Shown here: one piece after another, positions 1 through 5,853 of the stretch
Numbering within the stretch: position 1 is the first letter of the stretch
Layout of the letters: every line of letters starts with the position of its first letter
From: Bacteroidales bacterium
GTDB taxonomy: Bacteria; Bacteroidota; Bacteroidia; Bacteroidales; GCA-2711565
Reading direction: 5' to 3'
Assembly: GCA_029938505.1 (NCBI GenBank)
Contig: JAOZUV010000029.1
Location: 1-6,393, forward strand
Length of the DNA stretch: 6,393 nucleotides
Program-made: the position numbers and the translations under genes
Notes under the pieces: generated by a model
The model's input: only the letters and a program-made list of their open reading frames with translations
Databases searched by the model: none
What the model was told of the DNA's origin: nothing

Positions 1-15
1 TCGCCACGCACCACA

Positions 16-30
16 GCCAAACCGTTAAAT
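16..30 (+). repeat. GCCAA-ACCGTTAAAT repeat, possible attC-like half-site (left copy)
   Basis: The motif GCCAAACCGTTAAAT lies 34 bases before the first gene and is nearly repeated at 565-580 (GCCAACACCGTTAGCA) just after that gene. Its last seven bases, GTTAAAT, fit the integron R' core consensus GTTRRRY. The bases before it (from 1) could be the 3' arm of an attC whose 5' arm lies outside the window. The repeat is seen directly; the attC reading is inference and weak. Confidence 0.3.
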
Positions 31-64
31 CCAATTTGATTAGATACTTCATTTACTTAGAATT

Positions 65-553
65 ATGATATACTTTATTAAGGCTCACGATAGAATAAAA
101 ATCGGATATGCGAATGACCCTTCAAAGAGGATTCCATCGATACAAACATCTAGCCCATTTGAATTGGAAGTTTTGTTAATAATAGATGGTAATTACGAGA
201 AAGAAAGAGAGTTGCACCAAAAATTTCAGATATTTAGAAAAAGTGGAGAGTGGTTTGAATTCTCTGAACCTATTAAAAAATTCCTCTCGGATAATAGTCG
301 AGAAGATAGAAAGTATGAATTTGGATTTGTTAGTGAAGATTATGCTGGAAACGAACAAATTTTGACATTGAGAAAACGTCATAAATTATCAATGGAATCA
401 CTAGGTGAAATATTAAGTATGACTAGGCAAGGTATTTATAAGATTCAACAAAGTGAGAAAGCAGGTACTATTTCAATAAATAGTTTAAAAAAAATTGCGG
501 TAACATTAGGATACACTTTTAAATATCGCTTTGTCAATATTGAAAAGGAATAA
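65..553 (+). CDS. T5orf172/MUG113-type GIY-YIG-like domain fused to HTH
   Basis: A 162-residue protein of two parts. Residues 2-75 resemble the T5orf172/MUG113 domain, a distant GIY-YIG nuclease relative: IYFI near the start, KIGYA (12-16), R22, then the E-x-x-LHxxF segment (47-54) and GEWF (61-64). This domain is common in phage and mobile-element proteins. Residues 98-157 form a helix-turn-helix (LRKRHKLSMESLG, then RQGIYKIQQSE). It aligns without gaps to residues 32-91 of the protein at 727-1188, with about 19 identities in 60 by eye. A DNA-binding role, possibly with DNA cleavage, is inferred; no substrate can be named. The ATG at 65 is the first possible start, because an in-frame TAG lies at 41-43. 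The gene ends in two TAA codons. Base composition is AT-rich like the next two genes. The domain calls are fairly sure, the activity is not. Confidence 0.75.
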   Translation: MIYFIKAHDRIKIGYANDPSKRIPSIQTSSPFELEVLLIIDGNYEKERELHQKFQIFRKSGEWFEFSEPIKKFLSDNSREDRKYEFGFVSEDYAGNEQILTLRKRHKLSMESLGEILSMTRQGIYKIQQSEKAGTISINSLKKIAVTLGYTFKYRFVNIEKE

Positions 554-564
554 TAAAAATTGTT

Positions 565-580
565 GCCAACACCGTTAGCA
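565..580 (+). repeat. GCCAACACCGTTAGCA repeat, possible attC-like half-site (right copy)
   Basis: Twelve bases after the stop codon of the gene at 65-553. It shares GCCAA, ACC and GTTA with the copy at 16-30, so the two copies bracket that gene with about 550 bases between equivalent points. GTTAGC is the reverse complement of GCTAAC at 1777-1782, directly after the Fic gene. This is the pairing expected between the first bases of an integron cassette and the R'' box of its own attC. No matching R''/L'' arm is seen upstream of 565, so a full attC is not shown. Confidence 0.3.
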
Positions 581-607
581 TTAATTAAACATATTCATCA
601 AATAAAT

Positions 608-691
608 ATACATATATATCTGCTTTTATTATTTTAATTATACATATATGTCTCCTTTTATTTGTTTTATTATACATATATATATACCTTA
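608..691 (+). repeat. 32-bp tandem repeat with atacatatat core, 2.5 copies; candidate operator
   Basis: The ten-mer atacatatat occurs at 608-617, 640-649 and 672-681, spaced exactly 32 bases, close to three helical turns. The first two full units (608-639 and 640-671) match at 27 of 32 positions; the third decays after about 20 bases. The middle copy contains the perfect palindrome acatatatgt (642-651). The array directly precedes the HTH gene at 727, and the third copy falls between the two promoter boxes proposed below. Binding of the HTH protein here, with autoregulation, is inferred. Confidence 0.6.
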
Positions 692-692
692 G
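661..692 (+). promoter_or_regulatory. Candidate Bacteroidota-type promoter for the HTH-Fic pair
   Basis: TTTG (661-664) is followed by a 20-base spacer and TACCTTAG (685-692), which matches the Bacteroidota -7 box TAnnTTTG at all but one fixed position. The predicted start of transcription falls near 697-700, giving a leader of about 28 bases before the ATG at 727. The region is very AT-rich, so chance matches are possible. Confidence 0.4.
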
Positions 693-726
693 CATAAATT
701 TTCATGCATTCTAGTAATATTATATC

Positions 727-1188
727 ATGCGAAACAAAAAAAAACTTTTGATAGAACAGTTGGACCAAAGGCTTGGAGTATTTAAAGGTACTGAAAAGGT
801 CCTGGTCCCACAGAAGGGATGGATAAATAATATCCGGACTACTATTAATATGACTAGAGATCAATTAGGATTCAAGCTAGGATTATCAAAAGGAGCTATC
901 CAAAAAATTGAAGAACGTGAATCGAGAGGCCAAATTACAATAAACAAGCTAAAGAATGTAGGTCAAGCCCTTAACATGCATTTTGTTTATGGCTTTATTC
1001 CTTATGATGGTTCAATTGACAACCTAGTTTCAAATAAAGCCAAAATTTTAGCCAGAAGAATTGTTCTAAGGACCAATCAGAGTATGAAATTAGAAGATCA
1101 AGGCTTGGACAAAAAAAAAATAGATGAATCTATTTCAGAATTAGCACTTGAAATAAAACGAGAAATGCGAAGATCATTATGGGATTAG
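727..1188 (+). CDS. Mobile mystery protein A (HTH regulator, antitoxin-like)
   Basis: A 153-residue protein recognised as 'mobile mystery protein A', a family found on mobile DNA next to mobile mystery protein B. The N-terminus is basic (MRNKKKLLIEQLDQRL). Residues 32-91 form the helix-turn-helix: W32, the MTRDQLGFKLGLSKGAIQKIE run at 42-62, E65, G68, ITINKL (70-75) and FVYGF (86-90). The C-terminal third (100-153) is charged and probably helical, and may contact the partner. By analogy with other HTH-Fic pairs it probably represses its own operon and may restrain the Fic enzyme; both points are inference. The ATG at 727 follows the promoter and repeat array. The gene overlaps the Fic gene by 10 bases, so translation is probably coupled. 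Family assignment is confident; function is not established in the sequence. Confidence 0.85.
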   Translation: MRNKKKLLIEQLDQRLGVFKGTEKVLVPQKGWINNIRTTINMTRDQLGFKLGLSKGAIQKIEERESRGQITINKLKNVGQALNMHFVYGFIPYDGSIDNLVSNKAKILARRIVLRTNQSMKLEDQGLDKKKIDESISELALEIKREMRRSLWD

Positions 1189-1775
1189 AGTTTAAATATC
1201 AGAAAGGGCAAACTCCTCTTAATGAAAACGAAATAGATGGATTGTTAATGAAGACAATAACTACTATGGGAGAGCTTAATGAGTTTGAACAGTTGAATAT
1301 TGAAAAGGCTGTGGAATGGACAATTCACAATAAATTTAAACGAGAACGAATATTATCTGAAGAGTTCATAAAGTTGCTTCACAAAAAAATGTACGGAGAT
1401 GTATGGAGATGGGCAGGGCGATTTAGAAAGTCAGATAAAAATATAGGAATTTGTTGGACACAAATTGGGATTCAACTTAAAGTACTTTTAGATGATACTA
1501 ACTTTTGGATCGATAATAATACTTATACTCCAACTGAGATAGCTATTAGATTTAAACATAGGATAGTATTAATTCACTGCTTTCCTAATGGGAATGGACG
1601 TCATTCGAGAATGATAGCTGATATAATAATGGAATCAATCTTTGTATCAGATTTTTTTTCTTGGCATCAATCCAATATGGTTAAAGAAAATGATACTCGA
1701 AAGAAATATATAAATGCATTAAAAGAAGCAGATAAAGGAAATATTGATCCATTAATTGATTTTGCAAAAAACTAA
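1179..1775 (+). CDS. Mobile mystery protein B (Fic-domain protein)
   Basis: A 198-residue Fic-fold protein of the mobile mystery protein B family. Fic enzymes usually transfer AMP from ATP to a hydroxyl group on a target protein. The core motif is HCFPNGNGRHSR (133-144), close to the consensus HxFx(D/E)GNGRxxR, with catalytic H133 and the anion-binding GNGR. The usual acidic, metal-binding residue is N137 here. YGDVWRWAGRFRKSDKNIG (72-90) corresponds to the segment before the Fic core that includes the target-docking flap. TTMGELNEFEQ (28-38) contains a TxxxE pattern like the start of the Fic inhibitory motif (S/T)xxxE(G/N), but with L where G or N is expected; whether it inhibits is unknown. 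Start: ATG at 1179, overlapping the end of the HTH gene in another frame. It probably acts as the toxin or effector half of the pair. No membrane or secretion signal is seen. Confidence 0.87.
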   Translation: MGLEFKYQKGQTPLNENEIDGLLMKTITTMGELNEFEQLNIEKAVEWTIHNKFKRERILSEEFIKLLHKKMYGDVWRWAGRFRKSDKNIGICWTQIGIQLKVLLDDTNFWIDNNTYTPTEIAIRFKHRIVLIHCFPNGNGRHSRMIADIIMESIFVSDFFSWHQSNMVKENDTRKKYINALKEADKGNIDPLIDFAKN

Positions 1776-1855
1776 AGCTAACAAAAGATATAAATTATTG
1801 AGATAATGAAGTCCTATAAATCAACAAACTTAAACCACGCTTCATAGCAAAACCC
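1776..1855. other. Junction between accessory genes and chromosomal-type cluster
   Basis: The 80 bases between the convergent Fic gene and asparaginase gene. AGCTAAC (1776-1782) directly after the Fic stop resembles an integron attC R'' box and is complementary to GTTAGC at 574-579. There is no GTT anywhere in 1783-1855, so no R' partner is present. A tiny hairpin, attat-tgag-ataat (1794-1807), has no G/C-rich stem, and I see no convincing terminator for either gene. Base composition rises in GC from here rightward. Confidence 0.4.
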
Positions 1856-2872
1856 TTATTCCTCTTCTATCCCATAAATCAAAATCTCAGTTTCTCCAGT
1901 AGATTTAATAAAACCACGATACATCCCGGCAGTATTAAAAGCCATTGCAATATTCCCGTCTTTATCCAATGAAACGATACCGCCAGTTCCGCCTTGTGAT
2001 TTCAATTTTTCGTTCACCACATAATTGGCTGATTTTTCCAAACTCCAACCTTTGTATTCCATCAAAGCAGAAATATCATAAGCCACAACATTGCGGATAA
2101 AAAACTCTCCATGACCTGTTGATGAAACTCCACAAGTTTTATTATTGGCATAAGTTCCGGCACCAATAATGGGAGAATCGCCAATGCGTCCCCACATTTT
2201 CATCGACATACCTCCGGTAGAAGTTCCGGCAGCGATATTCCCTTTTTTGTCGAGCGCAACACATCCTACCGTTCCATGTTTTTTATTGGCTTCTTCTTCT
2301 TTGCTTTCTTGTTTTGCTTTCATGCGGAGGTAAGAATTCCAGCGTCTTTCACTTTTAAAATAAGAAGGATCTACAATTTCAAGACCTTGTTGTTCAGCAA
2401 AAATTTCCGCTCCTTCTCTTGCCATCATCACGTGTTTTGATTTTTCCATAACCATGCGTGCAGCAGAAATTGGATGCTTGACGGTTTTAACACCAGCTAC
2501 TGCTCCAGCCATCAAATTACTTCCATCCATGATGGAGGCATCCATTTCATTTTCTCCAGCTTCTGTATAAACAGCACCTTTACCGGCATTGAATAAAGGA
2601 GAGTCTTCCATGATGTGAATGGTAGCTTCCACCGCATCCAAACTGCTTCCTCCATTTTTGAGGATAGCTTCTCCTGCATTTAAGGCTTCCTGCATCTTTT
2701 CGATATAGGCTGCTTCTTTTTCAGGAGTCATATTCTTCTTTAAAATAGTGCCAGCACCACCATGAATAACGATCGCATATTCGGGTTTTTCGATTTGTTT
2801 TGGAGATTCAGTACAAGCTGTAAAAATTACAGCAGTCATTATTACAGAGAGAATAATTTTAAACGATTTCAT
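1856..2872 (-). CDS. iaaA: Isoaspartyl peptidase/L-asparaginase (Ntn-hydrolase), lipoprotein
   Basis: A 338-residue plant-type asparaginase that would hydrolyse L-asparagine and isoaspartyl dipeptides. Ntn-hydrolases of this family mature by self-cleavage before a threonine. Here the site is HG|T at 199-201, making T201 the N-terminal nucleophile of the beta chain (TVGCVALD follows). The other active-site residues line up with E. coli EcAIII: T219 in TSTGG, R229 and D232 in GRIGDSP, and T252 in STGHGE. IHGGAG (36-41) is the conserved start of the alpha chain. Residues 1-20 are a lipoprotein signal peptide with a lipobox ending FTAC, so C20 would be lipidated and the enzyme anchored in the envelope, probably facing the periplasm. 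A lysine/glutamate-rich linker (186-198) precedes the cleavage point. It lies 108 bases downstream of the TSUP gene on the same strand and may be read with it. No lesion is seen. Confidence 0.93.
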   Translation of the reverse strand: MKSFKIILSVIMTAVIFTACTESPKQIEKPEYAIVIHGGAGTILKKNMTPEKEAAYIEKMQEALNAGEAILKNGGSSLDAVEATIHIMEDSPLFNAGKGAVYTEAGENEMDASIMDGSNLMAGAVAGVKTVKHPISAARMVMEKSKHVMMAREGAEIFAEQQGLEIVDPSYFKSERRWNSYLRMKAKQESKEEEANKKHGTVGCVALDKKGNIAAGTSTGGMSMKMWGRIGDSPIIGAGTYANNKTCGVSSTGHGEFFIRNVVAYDISALMEYKGWSLEKSANYVVNEKLKSQGGTGGIVSLDKDGNIAMAFNTAGMYRGFIKSTGETEILIYGIEEE

Positions 2873-2893
2873 AGTTTTTATTTTTAAGTAGAT

Positions 2894-2953
2894 GGAGACT
2901 GAGCGTAGTAGAAGTCGAAATATTGTGTAGACATTTCGACTCCGCTCAATGTC
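2894..2953. repeat. Imperfect inverted repeat (REP-like, Bacteroidota GAGCG...TCGAAAT type)
   Basis: Left arm 2894-2921 and right arm 2933-2953. GGA, TGAGCG and GTCGAAAT on the left pair with ATTTCGAC, CGCTCA and TCC on the right, around an 11-base loop. The left arm carries about five extra bases (tagta) between its paired blocks, so one side would bulge. Repeats of this form are common between genes in Bacteroidota, from my memory of such genomes. It lies between the stop of the TSUP gene and the start of the asparaginase gene, where it could cap or attenuate the upstream message. No U-run follows on the - strand, so it is not a classical terminator for the operon direction. Confidence 0.7.
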
Positions 2954-2980
2954 CGAATGAGTTAATTTTAAGTCGCTTTT

Positions 2981-3766
2981 TTATTTTACAACAGTTCCTA
3001 AAATTTCTTTAATATCAATAATTCCAAATAAATGAGAGGCGGTAAATAATATCACAACTACGATCACCCATTTCACAAAATGAACTCCTTTTTTAACTGC
3101 CATCCGTGAAGCAATAAATGCTCCAATAAATGTACCGATGGTTAGTATTAAACCATAGGCCCAGTTCACCTGATCATTCATTATAAAAATAAGGAGCGTA
3201 AAAGGAGTGTAGATTAATACGATCAGAACTTTCATTGCATTAGTTTTTACTAAATCGTAACCCACACCCAATACAATTCCTGCAATCAAGAAATAACCTA
3301 CACCTAGCTGGATAAATCCTCCATACATTCCAATAAAAAAGAAAAGTATAATTTGCCAGAAGTTGATCTTTTTTTCGCTTAATTCTTTGTTCCCAAGAAT
3401 AAAGCGTTGGGGATTAAAAAAGGTAAAGCCTAACATTACCAACATGATTACTGCAATGGCTTTTTCAAAAATAGCCTCGTTAATATCTACGGCAATCCAA
3501 GCCCCGATTAATGACCCAATTACAGCGGGGATAGCAAGAATTAAACCTTTTTTAGATTCAAGTACCTTTTGTTGTTTGAAGCTGGCAACGGCTGTAATAT
3601 TTTGAACTAAAATACCGATTCTGTTAGTTCCATTGGCAACATTGGCAGGTAATCCTAAAAGCATCAAAATAGAAAGAGAGATGATGGAACCACCACCCGC
3701 TAATGTATTGATAAACCCAACTAAAATTCCTGAAACAATTAATGCTATGATTTCGATATAGCTCAT
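2981..3766 (-). CDS. TauE/SafE (TSUP) family membrane permease
   Basis: A 261-residue inner-membrane protein of the TSUP family (formerly DUF81). Members export or take up sulfite, sulfoacetate and other small organosulfur or organic anions; the substrate here cannot be read from sequence. The family's two-fold pattern is visible. The first half has GFINTLAGGGS (17-27) followed by LGLP and NGTNR (45-49). The second half has GMYGGFIQLGVG (146-157) and TNAMK (175-179). About seven or eight hydrophobic segments run from residue 4 to about 248, with a short polar stretch at 117-134. Length is usual for the family. The start ATG lies only 9 bases after the stop of the upstream antiporter gene, so the two are almost surely cotranscribed. 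Confidence 0.92.
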   Translation of the reverse strand: MSYIEIIALIVSGILVGFINTLAGGGSIISLSILMLLGLPANVANGTNRIGILVQNITAVASFKQQKVLESKKGLILAIPAVIGSLIGAWIAVDINEAIFEKAIAVIMLVMLGFTFFNPQRFILGNKELSEKKINFWQIILFFFIGMYGGFIQLGVGYFLIAGIVLGVGYDLVKTNAMKVLIVLIYTPFTLLIFIMNDQVNWAYGLILTIGTFIGAFIASRMAVKKGVHFVKWVIVVVILFTASHLFGIIDIKEILGTVVK

Positions 3767-3775
3767 ATTCGTATT

Positions 3776-5725
3776 CTAATTTTTTATAAATGTTGGATTT
3801 ATTTTTTTACCAAATACCCGAATGATTGTGTAAAGTAAAATAATTCCAATAGGGAATAAAATCCATGGTGGAACACCATAAGCTGCGGGTAATGTACCTG
3901 CAAAAATAGCAACACCTCCAACGGTTAAAGCATAGGGCAGTTGAGTGCGAACATGTTCAATGTGATTACAATTACTTGCCAGCGAACTTAAAATAGTAGT
4001 ATCGGATATGGGTGAACAATGATCGCCTAAAACCGATCCGGCTAATACAGCTGAAACCACATTGTGGAATATGGACATGGAGGTTGAATATTCTAATCCG
4101 CTATCTTTTGAAATAAGCCAGGTTGCAGGTAAAATTAAAGGATATAAAATGGCCATAGTTCCCCAGGATGATCCTGTTGAAAAAGCTACTAAAGCTGCTA
4201 AAATAAAGGTCAATGTAGGAACTAGGAAAGGCGATAATGAAAATGCTAACATCGTCTGTGAAATAAAATCAGCGGTATGTAAATGTTGAGTTACTAATGC
4301 AATAGACCATGCCAAAACTAAAATAATAACAGCAGTTAGCATGGTGCGGAAGCCATTGACTAAACTGTCGATTACTTCTTTTAAATTAAGGATTCGCTGT
4401 GCAAGTGTTAAAGCTACAGCTACTAAAACTCCCGAAATAGATGACCATAGCAGAGCTACATATGAGTCGGCATTACCGATTATAGCGGATAGTTTTTTGG
4501 AGAACCCTAGTTCTGTGCTATCCCAAACTGCTTGATCCCAACCCGTATATATGAGTCCGCTTAAAGTACCCACAATAATAACCACGACCGGAATAACAGC
4601 ATTAAATCCTTTGGCTTTTATTTTTTCATCTACTTCTAATTCGTTTAGTTTATTTGAAAAACCTTCACTGTCATTTACACATACACCTTCTTTTCGGGCT
4701 TTGGTTTCGGCAGTATACATAGGTCCATAATCTCTACGCTTATATACGAGCATCAAAATAAAACAAAGTGTAAGAATGGGATAGAATGAATAGGTCAATG
4801 AATTGATAAAAACAGTATAGGCACTTTCGTCTAATCCGAGGGTGTTGATACCGGCCTGAATATAACTAAGTTCAGCTCCAATCCATGTTGTGACGAAGGC
4901 AATAGAAGCTACCGGAGCAGCAGTTGAATCAACAATGTAGGCCAGTTTTTCGCGCGAAATTCGGAGTCGATCAGTTACCGGGCGCATGGTATTACCCACT
5001 ACCAAAGTATTGGCGTAATCATCAAAGAAAATAGTAAGCCCAAGTACCCAGGTTATAAATTGCCCTGATCGTGCGCTTTTGGCATAACGCGATAAAATGT
5101 TAACCACTCCTTTCATCCCTCCATTTTTGGTGATCAGATTTACCATTCCTCCAATAAGCATAGAGAAAATGATGATGGATAAATGCCCGTGATCCGACAT
5201 CGATTCAAGAATATAAGTATCAATAATGGCAAACAATCCTTGGAAGATTGCAACAAAAAATGTACTTCCCTGAAAATAATAGATAATAGTAGTACCGACT
5301 AATATCCCAACAAAAAGAGCTGTGAAAACTTCACGAATAATAAGTGCCATCATAATGGCAATAAGTGGTGGTAAAATCGACATCCATAAAGGGATGGGTG
5401 TTATGTTTTTCTTGAAATTCGTATCTCCTAATTGAATATAAACGGCTTGTTTTTTATTAAATGTGTGTTTTAAGATAAGCTCATTACCTTCAAAATCTGG
5501 AGTGATTTCTTTCCCATTGATTAAAAATGAAGGCGGACTTTCCTGATAAGCTTTAAGCAAACTATCGTTCAGAATGATTCTGATTTTACAAGGAACCTTT
5601 TGTACAATAATGGAAGGAAATTCAATCCTAGATTTCTCAATGCCTTCCTCTGCCTTTATTTCAGATACTTGAAAAAACCCAAGCACTAAGGCAATCAACG
5701 AAATTAGTATAAGTCTTTTACGCAC
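3776..5725 (-). CDS. NhaC-family Na+/H+ antiporter-like transporter with extracytoplasmic N-terminal domain
   Basis: A 649-residue polytopic membrane protein of the Na_H_antiporter/NhaC family, which exchanges Na+ for H+ or couples ion gradients to small organic acids. Family marks: PLWMSILPPLIAIMMALIIR from 112, GGMVNLITKNGG (192-203), FFDDYANTLVVGNTMRP (233-249), TAAPVASIAFVTTWIGAE (268-285), FSTGSSWGTMAILYP (515-529) and GDHCSPISDTTILSS (567-581). Residues 1-25 look like a cleavable signal peptide (cut near IKA|EE). About 26-110 form a beta-rich, soluble segment before the first core helix, an extra part relative to usual NhaC proteins of about 450-500 residues. A charged cytoplasmic-type loop lies at 329-373. 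The start is GTG (5723-5725), as no ATG, GTG or TTG lies between it and an in-frame upstream TAA. It heads a cluster with the TSUP gene. The transported ion or solute is not certain. Confidence 0.9.
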   Translation of the reverse strand: MRKRLILISLIALVLGFFQVSEIKAEEGIEKSRIEFPSIIVQKVPCKIRIILNDSLLKAYQESPPSFLINGKEITPDFEGNELILKHTFNKKQAVYIQLGDTNFKKNITPIPLWMSILPPLIAIMMALIIREVFTALFVGILVGTTIIYYFQGSTFFVAIFQGLFAIIDTYILESMSDHGHLSIIIFSMLIGGMVNLITKNGGMKGVVNILSRYAKSARSGQFITWVLGLTIFFDDYANTLVVGNTMRPVTDRLRISREKLAYIVDSTAAPVASIAFVTTWIGAELSYIQAGINTLGLDESAYTVFINSLTYSFYPILTLCFILMLVYKRRDYGPMYTAETKARKEGVCVNDSEGFSNKLNELEVDEKIKAKGFNAVIPVVVIIVGTLSGLIYTGWDQAVWDSTELGFSKKLSAIIGNADSYVALLWSSISGVLVAVALTLAQRILNLKEVIDSLVNGFRTMLTAVIILVLAWSIALVTQHLHTADFISQTMLAFSLSPFLVPTLTFILAALVAFSTGSSWGTMAILYPLILPATWLISKDSGLEYSTSMSIFHNVVSAVLAGSVLGDHCSPISDTTILSSLASNCNHIEHVRTQLPYALTVGGVAIFAGTLPAAYGVPPWILFPIGIILLYTIIRVFGKKINPTFIKN

Positions 5726-5775
5726 AGAATTTAGTTTTACGTAAAATTAAGGAATTCTGTGAAAGCGCAAAATGA
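5724..5775 (-). promoter_or_regulatory. Nested palindrome over the antiporter start codon, with weak -7 box
   Basis: ACAGAATT (5724-5731) and AATTCTGT (5753-5760) are a perfect inverted repeat. Between them is the perfect palindrome TTTTACGTAAAA (5735-5746), with nearly the same centre. Read as - strand RNA, the 3' arm takes in the first two bases of the GTG start codon. On the - strand, TCATTTTG (5775-5768) matches the Bacteroidota -7 box TAnnTTTG except for one base. It would place transcription start near 5760, at the foot of the outer stem, but no TTG box is found at the right distance upstream. An operator or a start-codon hairpin is inferred. Confidence 0.35.
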
Positions 5776-5853
5776 TTTAGATAAAGGATAAGAATTTATT
5801 GATGAACCTTATTGTGATTAGAAAATTTACCACTAAAATTATTTGATATCCAA

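Noticed and set aside
35..60. Possible promoter for the first gene: TTTG at 35-38 and TTACTTAG at 53-60
   Set aside because: The spacer is only 14 bases and the second box is a poor match to TAnnTTTG; the real promoter may lie left of the window.
176..382. Reading frame on the - strand inside the first gene
   Set aside because: It is a shadow of the T5orf172-HTH gene and has low-complexity Phe/Ser/Leu-rich sequence with no family features.
608..691. Short CRISPR-like array
   Set aside because: The spacing is constant, but the sequence between cores is itself repeated, there are only two to three units, and no cas genes are present; a tandem repeat or operator fits better.
670..864. Short - strand frame across the promoter and start of the HTH gene
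   Set aside because: Its C-terminal part runs through the 32-base repeat and the rest through a recognised gene; no protein features.
1808..1845. Possible hairpin TGAAG...CTTCA between the convergent genes
   Set aside because: Only five pairs across a 28-base loop and no U-run; not a credible terminator.
3363..3605. Reading frame on the + strand inside the TSUP gene
   Set aside because: Opposite-strand shadow of a clear membrane-protein gene; no independent support.
4062..4535. Two short + strand frames inside the antiporter gene
   Set aside because: Shadows of the NhaC-family gene, whose motifs are continuous across this stretch.
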